This document shows, piece by piece, positions 34,141 to 42,718 of a DNA stretch of 57,206 nt. The notes beneath the pieces are model-generated. The model saw only the letters and a program-made list of their open reading frames with translations, did no database searches and had not been told where the DNA came from. The stretch lies in assembly GCF_004745485.1 (NCBI RefSeq), contig NZ_RHFG01000026.1:1-57206 (forward strand), given 5' to 3'. A program made the position numbers and the translations under genes. Position 1 is the stretch's first letter, and each line of letters begins with the position of its first letter. Source of the DNA: Brevibacterium sp. S22 (GTDB lineage Bacteria; Actinomycetota; Actinomycetes; Actinomycetales; Brevibacteriaceae).

Positions 34141-34493
34141 TCGTCGATCACAAGCAGAATCGCTCCGTTGTCGAGATCATCTTCGAACTTCTCGATTTCA
34201 TCGGAGTCGAAGCCGTAGCGTTGAAAGATCTCCCGGAGTTCGTCGCTCCGTTCGTTGTACAGTTCGGCCGCGAGTTCTCCGATGCCCTTCAGGGTTCCGC
34301 CGCCGGTGCCGACCACTTCGTCGACGCCTTCTGAATCGTGGGCGAAGACGTGCAGGGCCGTCTTCGGAATGCCCTCCGACTCGAGTTTCTTCAGCTGGTT
34401 GAGCACGCCGATGTCGTCGTGAAAGGTCTTCACGGTCGGCTTCTGTCTCGGCACGTCTGACTGCTGCGAGTTGAGATCGTCATTGCTTCCCAT
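34119..34493 (-). CDS. General stress protein 17M-like protein
   Basis: 124 residues from ATG 34493 (another in-frame start is ATG 34505). The N-terminus FHDDIGVLNQLKKLESEGI, then LHVFAHDSEGVDEVV near residue 42, resembles the YflT/GSP17M stress domain, followed by an acidic helical part (RSDELREIFQRYGFDSDEIE). The C-terminal residues derive from a repeat copy. It has no operon partners other than a small membrane peptide encoded just upstream, whose coding end lies within 65 bases. Confidence 0.7.
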   Translation of the reverse strand: MGSNDDLNSQQSDVPRQKPTVKTFHDDIGVLNQLKKLESEGIPKTALHVFAHDSEGVDEVVGTGGGTLKGIGELAAELYNERSDELREIFQRYGFDSDEIEKFEDDLDNGAILLVIDETAPRAK

Positions 34494-34557
34494 GCCGCTC
34501 AACATAGCATTGCAGAGTTTCCCCGGCAGGGTGGATTCTGTCGGGCCGGAAAGCGAC

Positions 34558-34644
34558 TCAGACTGGAGCGCCACTGAGCATGCCGGCGACCAACCCGAGC
34601 ACTGCTAAGGCAGCTAAGACGATGACGATCACACGTTTGCGCAT
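34558..34644 (-). CDS. Small single-span membrane peptide
   Basis: 28 residues: MRKRVIVIVLAALAVLGLVA then GMLSGAPV, on the minus strand, with a positively charged start and one membrane helix. Its stop is 64 bases upstream of the stress-protein start. Single-helix peptides like this are often missed in annotation. It may be a membrane-associated small protein or a regulatory peptide; no Shine-Dalgarno site is obvious before it. Low confidence that it is expressed. Confidence 0.4.
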   Translation of the reverse strand: MRKRVIVIVLAALAVLGLVAGMLSGAPV

Positions 34645-34744
34645 GTTCTCGATTCTACTGCGGTCGGCCTGACCGGTGTCTATGGTTCTCGGCGACAGGT
34701 CCCCTCACCACGGCAGACGGCTCGTGTTCAGGACCGTCCAACCG

Positions 34745-35131
34745 TCACCAAGGGTTGGCCTCCTGCCAGCGGGTGAACCAATACGGGTCACCTTGGTAGT
34801 GCGACTTCTCCGGCTTGCATCCCTTGAGATCCGAGTGTTCCCCCAACCACTCCCGCACGAGGGGACGGACCTCATCCATGCGCTCGACCCAGTCGTCGAG
34901 CGGCAGCAGCAGGACCGCCTCGTCGACGGAGGTCAGGCGGCACGAATAGTTCGGCAGTCCCTCGGTGATCTGCGAATGCGTGTAGCTGATCTGGTCGCAG
35001 CCGGTGGTGAGGTAGAAGCGGATGAACTCGCCGCAGACGTAGGAACACAGCGTTTTGAAGTTCCGGTACCGGACCATCCACGCCGGAAGCTCGTGCTCGC
35101 TGTCCTGCACCGCGCCGTTATATTCGTACAT
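34745..35131 (-). CDS. Hypothetical protein with a regulated, apparently leaderless promoter
   Basis: 128 residues from ATG 35131 (the frame is open further upstream but lacks protein-like character there). Soluble, with cysteine-containing middle TLCSYVCGEFIRFYLTTGCD and a C-terminal tail rich in Trp (DPYWFTRWQEANPW). I do not recognise the family. The ATG follows a TAGAAT box by two bases and a TTGACA box upstream, overlapped by an inverted repeat, so it is probably transcribed as a leaderless mRNA under a repressor. It stands alone, convergent to nothing, 58 bases after the catabolic operon end. Confidence 0.65.
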   Translation of the reverse strand: MYEYNGAVQDSEHELPAWMVRYRNFKTLCSYVCGEFIRFYLTTGCDQISYTHSQITEGLPNYSCRLTSVDEAVLLLPLDDWVERMDEVRPLVREWLGEHSDLKGCKPEKSHYQGDPYWFTRWQEANPW

Positions 35132-35133
35132 GC

Positions 35134-35167
35134 ATTCTATTGTGCATTTCTTTGTGTCAACACACAA
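35134..35167 (-). promoter_or_regulatory. Promoter with overlapping operator-like inverted repeat
   Basis: On the minus strand TTGACA (35155-35160) and TAGAAT (35134-35139) are 15 bases apart, just before the ATG at 35131. The inverted repeat TTGTGT-CAAC-ACACAA (35152-35167) covers the -35 box, so a dimeric repressor could block it. Confidence 0.5.
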
Positions 35168-35189
35168 TGGCCACACTCTGAGCGCTGTT

Positions 35190-36764
35190 TCATCTGTAAT
35201 CGGGCCAGGGCAGGTCAACAGGTGCCGCGAAGTCGTCGGGCAGCAGGGGCGGCATCGGCTCGGCCCGGACCCGCCGGTCGAATTCCGATTTCGCGTCGGA
35301 CAGCAGCTTGGGTCGCTGCAGCAGATCGAGGAATGTTCCCGCGATCGTCTTTCCGGCAGTCTCGATCGTCGGTGTGATCGTCGCGGGGATGCCTCCGAGT
35401 GCATTCATGGCCCAGGGAGGGTGTGGTCGCCCATCAGCGCTGGGAGTGAGTGTCGGTCGGGCGATGTAGAAACGCACGAGCGGAGCGTAGTGCGACATCT
35501 CGACGTAGTCGTCGCTGGTCCAATTCCTCTGCCACACCGGCATCTGCTCACGCAGGATGCGTTCGGCTTCCTGCGGTTCGATGAGTTCTTCGGTGGCTGC
35601 CAGGAACGGGTTCTCCGTCGGTTGGACTCCGAGAGCGGACTGGATTGCCCGCCCTGTCTCGACGGCCTTCGGCCCGTATTCGGGCGGTCCGACCTGTTCG
35701 AGGTTGGCATAGAGCACCTCGGCGAGCACATGGTTCGCCCGACCGGGCCGGCTTCTGGCCACCCATCTGTCTTCGACTTCACAGTGGGCCATGGAGGCGG
35801 CGGCAGCGGCATTGCGGTCGAGGACGGCGAGAACATGCTCGGCCATTTCGACATCGGGAGTTCGCCACGAATACTGCAGCCTGGCCACCCGCTGCGGCAG
35901 GTTGTCGGCGGTAGCCTGACCATCGGTGAGGATCGCGTCGGAGAAGCTCCACCCTCCGGTGGCCGGCAGCATCGAGTCGAGCATCGTCCGACTGGCCGTG
36001 TACATCTGCGACAGCGCCACATTGGCTCCCGGTGCCCTAGCGGCTGAGTGCGAGGCGGGGATCGGCGAGTTCGGGTCGGCGCTCGAGAGCTGCCAGGTCT
36101 CCGGGTGGTCGCAGATGAAGCTGTACACCTTCGAATAATAGGCACCACAGTGGGTGTCCCAGCGGGCGGTGTTGCACAGCGGCAGCATGTAGAAGGGATG
36201 GAAGGACACGATCGCGTCCGCATCGTCGTAATAGCCGCGCAGTCCGTGAACGACCTTCGAGCCGTGCATCTTCTCCGCCGGCTCGCCGGTGTACTTCAGC
36301 CGCCCGCCGAGGTTGTGCACCTCCATCGCGTGTTTCGTCGCAAGCAGGCCGGCGAGGGTCGAGATCCCCAGCGCGGAGTGCGGATCGGTGTGCCCAGGAG
36401 CGAAGCGGCTGATTCCGGCGCGAGGCTGCTCATGCGTTGTCGCGGCCTGACTGTTTCCGGGCACCGCATCGTATTCGGCGTAGCTCAGAAGCGTCGGCCC
36501 CTCGCCGTTAGACCATTCGGCGCAGAATGCGGTGGGCATTCCGGCCGAGCCGTCTTCGACAGCAAAGCCCTCTTCGCGCAGCCTCTCTACGTACCAGGCC
36601 TGAGAACGGTATTCGCGCCAAGCGGGTTCGGCCAGCTCCCAAATGTGAGTGTGCCACTCGGCGAGTTCATCGAGGTGCGCGTCGATCCAGGCCCTGGCAG
36701 TTGCTTTGACCTCGTCGGTCAGAACATCTTCAGAGGTCTGGGGCGAATCATTAGGAGCGGTCAT
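35190..36764 (-). CDS. M20-type amidohydrolase/peptidase (AbgB-like)
   Basis: 524 residues. Shows the M20D layout: LAEPAWREYRSQ near residue 45, a metal-site-like LLSYAEYDAVPGNSQAA near 93, the PGHTDPHSALG near 125, TGEPAEKMHGSKVVHG near 158, then a dimerisation insertion and the C-terminal part. Such enzymes cleave N-acyl amino acids (for example p-aminobenzoyl-glutamate) in the cytosol. It is the last gene of the five-gene operon and overlaps the hydroxyacid dehydrogenase by 14 bases. Confidence 0.82.
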   Translation of the reverse strand: MTAPNDSPQTSEDVLTDEVKATARAWIDAHLDELAEWHTHIWELAEPAWREYRSQAWYVERLREEGFAVEDGSAGMPTAFCAEWSNGEGPTLLSYAEYDAVPGNSQAATTHEQPRAGISRFAPGHTDPHSALGISTLAGLLATKHAMEVHNLGGRLKYTGEPAEKMHGSKVVHGLRGYYDDADAIVSFHPFYMLPLCNTARWDTHCGAYYSKVYSFICDHPETWQLSSADPNSPIPASHSAARAPGANVALSQMYTASRTMLDSMLPATGGWSFSDAILTDGQATADNLPQRVARLQYSWRTPDVEMAEHVLAVLDRNAAAAASMAHCEVEDRWVARSRPGRANHVLAEVLYANLEQVGPPEYGPKAVETGRAIQSALGVQPTENPFLAATEELIEPQEAERILREQMPVWQRNWTSDDYVEMSHYAPLVRFYIARPTLTPSADGRPHPPWAMNALGGIPATITPTIETAGKTIAGTFLDLLQRPKLLSDAKSEFDRRVRAEPMPPLLPDDFAAPVDLPWPDYR

Positions 36765-37767
36765 TCTGTATGCCTCCGGTTGGGTCTTCAGGAGCGTTCA
36801 CGGGCGAAACCGGATGCCCTGTCTCAAACAGCGCGATGGCGTTCTGTGCCTGTATGCGCACGTACTCTTCTGCGGTGCGTTCGGAGTAATAGGCGATGTG
36901 AGGAGTCAGCAGAACGTCGTCTCGTCCCAGCATTGGGTGCTCGGGTGTCGGCGGCTCCATGTCGAGGACGTCGAGGCAGGCCCCGGCGAGTCGACCGGAG
37001 TCGAGTGCGCCCGCCAGCGCAGCGTGATCGATGAGGCCACCGCGGGAGACGTTGGCAAGGAGCGAGCCCTCTGCCATTCCTGCGAGGAACTCCGCGTCGA
37101 CCATGTTCTCCGTGTCCTCTGTCAGCGGCAGATGCAGCGAGAGCACATCGGCGTTCGCGCGCACTTCGTCGAGGTCGACCCGTCGCACACCCAGTGCGTC
37201 CAGGTCGGCTCGAACCGCCTCGGTGTCGGGCAGGTAAGGGTCGAAGCCGATAACAGATCCGAACAGTGCTGAGGACTGTCTCGCGAGTTCCTGTCCGATG
37301 CGGCCGAGGCCGACGATGCCCATCGTCAGCTCGCTCACACGTCGAGGTGCGACTGCCGACCGCGCGTTCCAGTCGGTGGGGTTCGCCGAGGCGGTGTAGA
37401 AGCGAAGGCGGCGCAGATGGGCAAGCACAATCGACAGAGTGTGGGTGGCGACTTCCTCGGTAGCGGCTCCGGAAACGTTGGTCACCCAGATTCCATGCTC
37501 GTCGGCAGCATCGATGTCGACGCTGTCCGTGCCCATGGACATCAGCGAAATGATGCGTAGGTCGGGAAGTGCCTCGATGACCTCGCGGGTGATCTCCGAA
37601 TAGCCCGGCAGCAGCGCCTGTGCCCCTTCAGCGCCTGCAATGATCTTCTGCGGATCGCGTGTCGCCAGCACCCGGGTCTCAAAACCTGCGCCTTCAAGCA
37701 TCGCCACGGCAGGGCTGATGTCGGTGTCCTCGATATCGGTGAAGACAGCGATCGGGTAGTTTGTCAC
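36751..37767 (-). CDS. D-isomer-specific 2-hydroxyacid dehydrogenase
   Basis: 338 residues. NAD-binding GIVGLGRIGQELARQ near residue 150, active-site Arg in LANVSRGGLIDHAALAGAL near 235, and the catalytic His in LLTPHIAYYSERTAEEY near 290 are clear. The family interconverts 2-ketoacids and D-2-hydroxyacids with NAD(P)H. In this operon it may reduce the product of the thiamine enzyme, or process a D-2-hydroxyacid substrate (inference). It overlaps the ThDP enzyme gene by four bases. Confidence 0.88.
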   Translation of the reverse strand: MTNYPIAVFTDIEDTDISPAVAMLEGAGFETRVLATRDPQKIIAGAEGAQALLPGYSEITREVIEALPDLRIISLMSMGTDSVDIDAADEHGIWVTNVSGAATEEVATHTLSIVLAHLRRLRFYTASANPTDWNARSAVAPRRVSELTMGIVGLGRIGQELARQSSALFGSVIGFDPYLPDTEAVRADLDALGVRRVDLDEVRANADVLSLHLPLTEDTENMVDAEFLAGMAEGSLLANVSRGGLIDHAALAGALDSGRLAGACLDVLDMEPPTPEHPMLGRDDVLLTPHIAYYSERTAEEYVRIQAQNAIALFETGHPVSPVNAPEDPTGGIQNDRS

Positions 37768-39410
37768 TTGGTCTCCTCAGATGCGTACGCAGTGAGATCG
37801 AGGTGGATGAGTTGAAGTCCGCCTTCGGCGAGGGCGGTGTCGACGGCTGCGGCCAGTTCGGCGGCGGAGCTCACATGCCTGCCGGCGCCCCCGAATGCTC
37901 TCGCCAGGCCCGGCCAATCCGGTTGGACGAGGTCGACTCCGATCGGCGCGATGCCGATATCAGCCTCATTGGCTCGGATCTCCCCGTAACCTCCGTTGTC
38001 GAGGACGATGACGGTGACGTCCTCGCCCTGTTCGACGACGGTGATGAACTCCTGCACGGAGAACATCAGAGCTCCATCACCGATGACGACGAAGCTCGGT
38101 CGGTGCGGAGCCCCGATGCGCGCGCCCAGTGCTGCCGGCAGCCCGTACCCCAGAGTTGCGAAGGTACCCATATACGGAGTCGAATTCGCCCTCGAAACCT
38201 TGAGCACATTCAGCAGCCCGCCGTAGGCGATCTGCGAGGAATCGGTGGCTACGATCGCATCGGCGGGCAAGGCGGAGGCGATATCAGCCGAGACCGCTGT
38301 ATTGGCCGGAGAGAGTTCGGCGCATTCCCTCCGTGCTGCCGCAAGCAGCTCGACGACCGTTGATTCGGCGACCGACCGCGAGGCTTCACCCGCTGTCGCC
38401 GACTCATCGATAATCGCGCCGAGCACCGTTGCGGCATCGCCGACGAGGCCGAGATCAGCAGTCTGGTTCTTGTCGATCTGCGTGTCGAGGATATCGATCC
38501 GGATGACTGTGCCCTGCGCATCGAGGCGGTCGACCCACAGTTCAGCATCGCCGAGCTTCGCGCCGATGACGAGCAGCACGTCCGCATTCCGGGCGTGCTC
38601 CCGTACGCTGCTCAGCCGCAGGTTCGACCCCAGCGACAGCGGGTGATGCTCATCGAGGATGCCCTTGCCGTTGAGGCTCGTGACCACTGGGGCAGCCAGT
38701 CGTTCGGCCAGCCTCTGGACCTGATCCGCGGCACCGCGTGCACCGCCGCCGGCAAGGATCACCGGTCTGTGTGCGGCGTTCAAGAGGTTCGCAGCCTCAG
38801 CGATGCTCTGCGAAGACGGCAGGGGTACGGGGTCGGCAGTGCGGGCCGTGACGAGGCGCTCGTCGAGGTCGGTGACCTCGTCGAGCAGGTCGAGCGGGAT
38901 CTCGATGTAGACCGGTCGCGGCCGCGAGGAGGCGAAGAGCTCGAAGGCGTCGTGAACGGCGATCACCGCCTCCTCAGCTGTGGTCACCCGGCGTCCCCAT
39001 TCGACGATCGCCGAGGCGGCCGCGAGCTGGTCCTTCGTCTCATGCAGGGTGCCCGCGTCGGCGAACTCCTCGCCCCGGGCCGGGCCTGGGGCGAGGATGA
39101 TCATGGGCCGGGACTCGCAGAAGGCGGTCCCTGCTGCCGAGAGCGCGTTGAGCAGTCCGGGCCCACTTGTGGTGAGCACGACTCCCGGCAGCCCTGTCTG
39201 CAGCGACCACCCGTCTGCGGCGTATCCGGCGCCCTGTTCGTGTCGGGCCGTGACGGCACGAGTACCCAGCGCTTCCAGCGGACGGTAGAACTCGAGGTTG
39301 TGGGTTCCAGGGATCCCGAAGACCGTGTCGACACCGTAGGAACGCAGTGCCTCCATGACCACCCAGCCCGTGGTTCTGCGCTTCTCCGTCTTCGTCAGCA
39401 GTGCGTGCAC
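37764..39410 (-). CDS. ThDP-dependent acetolactate synthase-like enzyme
   Basis: 548 residues. Catalytic Glu in ARHEQGAGYAADGW near residue 60, the ThDP motif GDGALMFSVQEFITVV near 430 with the following LDNGGYGEIR, and central-domain PVVTSLNGKGILDEHHPLSLG near 240 all match the acetolactate-synthase/decarboxylase superfamily. Distinct from biosynthetic IlvB in context; it may be a 2-oxoacid decarboxylase for an uncommon substrate. Coupled to its neighbours by a four-base overlap and a three-base gap. Confidence 0.85.
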   Translation of the reverse strand: MHALLTKTEKRRTTGWVVMEALRSYGVDTVFGIPGTHNLEFYRPLEALGTRAVTARHEQGAGYAADGWSLQTGLPGVVLTTSGPGLLNALSAAGTAFCESRPMIILAPGPARGEEFADAGTLHETKDQLAAASAIVEWGRRVTTAEEAVIAVHDAFELFASSRPRPVYIEIPLDLLDEVTDLDERLVTARTADPVPLPSSQSIAEAANLLNAAHRPVILAGGGARGAADQVQRLAERLAAPVVTSLNGKGILDEHHPLSLGSNLRLSSVREHARNADVLLVIGAKLGDAELWVDRLDAQGTVIRIDILDTQIDKNQTADLGLVGDAATVLGAIIDESATAGEASRSVAESTVVELLAAARRECAELSPANTAVSADIASALPADAIVATDSSQIAYGGLLNVLKVSRANSTPYMGTFATLGYGLPAALGARIGAPHRPSFVVIGDGALMFSVQEFITVVEQGEDVTVIVLDNGGYGEIRANEADIGIAPIGVDLVQPDWPGLARAFGGAGRHVSSAAELAAAVDTALAEGGLQLIHLDLTAYASEETK

Positions 39411-39413
39411 GGC

Positions 39414-41117
39414 TCAGACCTCTTCCGTCGGACGATGATGATCGCTGGAGGTCAGGCCTTCGGCGAAGCGACGGATGCTGCCGTCGACCCAGGTCTCACG
39501 AACCCCGATGCCAGCGATCTCGGCCGGGTCGACGGCCAACGGGTCGGCGTCGAGGACGACGAAGTCTGCACGCTTTCCGACGGCCAGCGAACCGAACTCG
39601 TTCTCCCGGCCCAGGGAGGTCGCTCCTTCCAGGGTGTGGGCCCTCAGTGCCTGGGCGGCGGTGATCCGCAGACTGTCGGGACCGAGCTTGGCACCGCGCC
39701 GTGTCACCCGGGTCACCGCCGCCTGTATCGCTTCGAGCGGTCGGGGCTCGGCGACGGGGGCATCGGAGGAGATGGTGGCGGGGACACCGGCCGCGAGGAA
39801 TTCGCCGAGGGGGTTGAATCGCTCTCCCGGTGTGCCGATCGCCTGCTCGACGCCCTCGCCCCAGTTGAAGTAGTGCTGAGTCTGGTTGACCGGCCTTATG
39901 CCGAGCTCGGCCATCCGGGTGATGTCTGCCTCAGTCGGCAGTCCACAGTGCTCGATCCGATGTCGGGCATCGGCATCCGGTCGCTCACCCAGAGCCTTCT
40001 CAACTGCGTCGACGACCATGGCGATGGCGGTCGGTGATTGGGCATGCGTAGCTGTCTGCAATCCGTGCGCATGAGCTCGGGACAGCAGCTCGGCGTATTC
40101 TCTCGGGTCGTGGTAGAGCTGGCCGGTGCGGCAGGGGTCGCCTACATAGCCTTCGGGGAAGTAGGCGGTCCAGCCGCCCAGGGTGCCGTCGGCATAGAGT
40201 TTGATCCCGGTCGCTGAGAGGAAGGCGTTGCCGAAAGGACCGGTCAGGCCGAGATCGATGACCTGGTCGAGGAGGTGGGAGAGAAAGTACATGGACACCC
40301 GCAGATCCAGCGCTCCCCGGTCGACCATCGTCAGGTAGGCGGCGAATTCCCGCTTCGACACCTGTGCATCGCCGATGGCGGTGACGCCGCCTGCCAGGAA
40401 TTCTCGCTGAACGAGATCGAGCTGGTGCTGGTGTTCGGCGGCCTCGTCGCCGAGGTGGAAGTTCGGTCCGTGATGGCCGATCTTGACACCGTGGAGTCCG
40501 GTGAGGACGTTGCAGGCCGCATCGGAGAGTTCACCGGTGAGCTCACCGTCAGCGTCGCGGAAGAATTCGCCGCCTTCGGGGTTCGGCGTCTCCTTCGTGA
40601 TGCCGAACTTCTCGAAGGTGAAGGAGTTGACCACTCCCCCGTGGCCGGAGGAATTCATGATGTAGACCTCGCGGTCGGTGGCGATCTCGTCGAGCTCCTC
40701 CTTGCGCGGGTGCCTCCGCTCAGCGAGATTGCGCTGCTCGTAGCCGTACCCGCGGATCGGTGTTCCTGCCGGCAGTCTCTTCGCGCCTTCGCGCATGAGT
40801 TCGATGATCGCTGGGATCGTGCCTGCCTTGTCCGGTGACACGTCGATCCAGGTGAGCATCTGCCCGTACATGAGCGGGTGGGCGTGGGCGTCGACGAAGC
40901 CGGGCACGATCGTGGTCCCGGGCCGGTCGATGCGGACGGGGTCGGCCCCTGATGCCGCCGCTTCCACCTCGGCACGAGAGCCGATGGCCCTGATCGTTCC
41001 GCCTGCGATGAACATCGCCTCTGCGCTCGGATTCACGTCATCGACGGTGTGGATGTGATCGGCGGTGACGATTGTCGGCTGCGAATCGCGGTCGTCGAAG
41101 GTGGCAAGTCTGCGCAT
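39414..41117 (-). CDS. YtcJ-like amidohydrolase
   Basis: 567 residues. Amidohydrolase-3 family with GFVDAHAHPLMYGQ near residue 75 (HxH metal pair), a long insert, and HRIEHCGLPTEADI near 385 giving later His ligands, with Asp in ISSDAPVAEPRPLEAIQ near 465. Members cleave N-substituted amides or formamides, but the substrate is not predictable. The MFS gene overlaps its start by one base. Confidence 0.86.
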   Translation of the reverse strand: MRRLATFDDRDSQPTIVTADHIHTVDDVNPSAEAMFIAGGTIRAIGSRAEVEAAASGADPVRIDRPGTTIVPGFVDAHAHPLMYGQMLTWIDVSPDKAGTIPAIIELMREGAKRLPAGTPIRGYGYEQRNLAERRHPRKEELDEIATDREVYIMNSSGHGGVVNSFTFEKFGITKETPNPEGGEFFRDADGELTGELSDAACNVLTGLHGVKIGHHGPNFHLGDEAAEHQHQLDLVQREFLAGGVTAIGDAQVSKREFAAYLTMVDRGALDLRVSMYFLSHLLDQVIDLGLTGPFGNAFLSATGIKLYADGTLGGWTAYFPEGYVGDPCRTGQLYHDPREYAELLSRAHAHGLQTATHAQSPTAIAMVVDAVEKALGERPDADARHRIEHCGLPTEADITRMAELGIRPVNQTQHYFNWGEGVEQAIGTPGERFNPLGEFLAAGVPATISSDAPVAEPRPLEAIQAAVTRVTRRGAKLGPDSLRITAAQALRAHTLEGATSLGRENEFGSLAVGKRADFVVLDADPLAVDPAEIAGIGVRETWVDGSIRRFAEGLTSSDHHRPTEEV

Positions 41118-42457
41118 CAGTGATCTCCTCGGGGTTGGTTGGTCAGATCGGTGGTCGGTGCTGCCGTGTCTACGGCATCACGGTGCTGTGGGGCGAAGGC
41201 CGTGCCGAGCCAGGCGACGACCGAAAGCAGTCCGAAGAAGGCGACAACCGACCAGATGCTGCCGGTCAAGGTCATGAGCCCGCTGGCGATCGCCGGTGAG
41301 AGTCCGCCCCAGATGGCGGCACCGAGACCGTAGGACAGAGACATCGAGGTGTAGCGGGCCTGCGGTCGGAACATGTGCGCCATGAGGGCTGAGAGCGGGG
41401 CCCATGCACCTGAGAGCGTGAGTCGGATGGCGGAGACCAGGACGAACATCACGGCGACATTGCCGGCCTCGATCGAGAGGATGAGCGGAATCATGGTGAC
41501 GAATGACAATCCGATGCCCAGGTACATGAGCATCTTGCCTCCCCACTTGTCGCCGAGCGCAGCCAACGGCAGAGTGACGACCGCCTCGACGAAGGAGGCG
41601 ACGGTCATGGCGGCGAGGATGGTATCGGCACCGATGGCGACATCGGGTCCGGTGGCGTAGTTCTGGACGAAGGTCGTGGCGATGACGTAGCCACCCGAAG
41701 ACATAGCGATGATTCCCATACCCATGAGGATGGGCAGCCAATTGAACTTGAGCGCGTAGAGAATCGGAGTCGAGTCCTTCTCCTGTTTGGCTTCGTTCTC
41801 GAATACTGGTGTCTCCTCGATCCGCAGTCGCACCCAGATGCCGACGCCGATGAGGATGACGGAGAACAGGAATGGGATCCTCCATCCCCAGGTCATGAGC
41901 ACGTCGTCGCCGGCTGCGGCAAGGATCCAGAAGGCCGCTGAGGACAGCAGGGCCCCGAGCGGATTCCCCAGTTGTGTGAATCCGCCGTAGAAGGTCTTCC
42001 ATTTCTCGGGCGCGGACTCGACCGACATGAGGCTCGCTCCGCCCCACTCGCCTCCCACGGCCAGCCCCTGGAACATCCGGAAGACGATGAGGAGGACGGG
42101 GCCGAGCATTCCGGCTGTGGCGTAGTCGGGCAAGCAGCCGACGAGAACGGTGGCGACACCCATGATGAGCAGTGTGATCGTCAGTGCGGGCTTGCGACCG
42201 AGGCGGTCGCCGACATGGCCGAAGATGATTCCGCCCAGAGGACGCATGAAGAAGGCCACGGCGTAGGTGCCGAAGGAGGCAAGAGTTCCCAGCGACCTGT
42301 CGACCTCGGGGAAGAACACCTGGGGGAAGACGATGGCTGCGGCGGTGGCATAGACGTAGAAGTCGTACCATTCGACGGTGGTGCCGACAGCGGCCGCGAA
42401 GCCCGACTTCAGTGCTTTGCGATGCGTCTTGGCCTGGCCCGGGTGCGTGGAAGGCAT
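41117..42457 (-). CDS. MFS transporter, metabolite:H+ symporter (MHS) family
   Basis: 446 residues from the ATG at 42457 with a GGGAG site six bases before. Twelve membrane segments; the MHS signature WYDFYVYATAAAIVFPQVFF near residue 28 and the GDRLGRKPALTITLLIMG loop near 83 are seen. Family members take up organic acids, betaines or similar zwitterions with protons. It opens the catabolic operon, so it is likely the substrate importer. Divergent from the Lrp-type regulator. Confidence 0.9.
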   Translation of the reverse strand: MPSTHPGQAKTHRKALKSGFAAAVGTTVEWYDFYVYATAAAIVFPQVFFPEVDRSLGTLASFGTYAVAFFMRPLGGIIFGHVGDRLGRKPALTITLLIMGVATVLVGCLPDYATAGMLGPVLLIVFRMFQGLAVGGEWGGASLMSVESAPEKWKTFYGGFTQLGNPLGALLSSAAFWILAAAGDDVLMTWGWRIPFLFSVILIGVGIWVRLRIEETPVFENEAKQEKDSTPILYALKFNWLPILMGMGIIAMSSGGYVIATTFVQNYATGPDVAIGADTILAAMTVASFVEAVVTLPLAALGDKWGGKMLMYLGIGLSFVTMIPLILSIEAGNVAVMFVLVSAIRLTLSGAWAPLSALMAHMFRPQARYTSMSLSYGLGAAIWGGLSPAIASGLMTLTGSIWSVVAFFGLLSVVAWLGTAFAPQHRDAVDTAAPTTDLTNQPRGDH

Positions 42458-42718
42458 GTGGAGCTCCCTTGCTCGAATGTGATTCGTCGGCATGATGTGT
42501 GCCTTCGCCGAATATAGAGGTTTTTGCATGTGTTCGTCAGGGAGGCGACCGGTCCAGTGGCCCAACTGATCGCGGTTCTGGCGATAGATTTCGACATTTC
42601 ACTCATATCATCTGCTGAAGATAATCATCGACCGAATTTCTGCGAGATAGAATTGACTGAATCATGGTTTTGGAGTTGCTCCGAACCACCGCGGGTTACT
42701 GATGGGAGGTTCCTGCCG
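42458..42718. promoter_or_regulatory. Divergent promoter region for the catabolic operon and its regulator
   Basis: About 260 non-coding, AT-richer bases between the MFS and Lrp-type genes, including TTCTGCGAGATAGAATT near 42638 and ATCATCTGCTGAAGATAAT near 42607. The AT-rich block is typical of a control region. No clean palindrome is seen. Confidence 0.45.

Noticed and set aside
38595..40037. Long open frame (480 codons) on the + strand
   Set aside because: It lies fully opposite the ThDP enzyme and YtcJ-like genes, both with clear motifs; its composition is Arg/Gly/Asp-rich as expected for a shadow.
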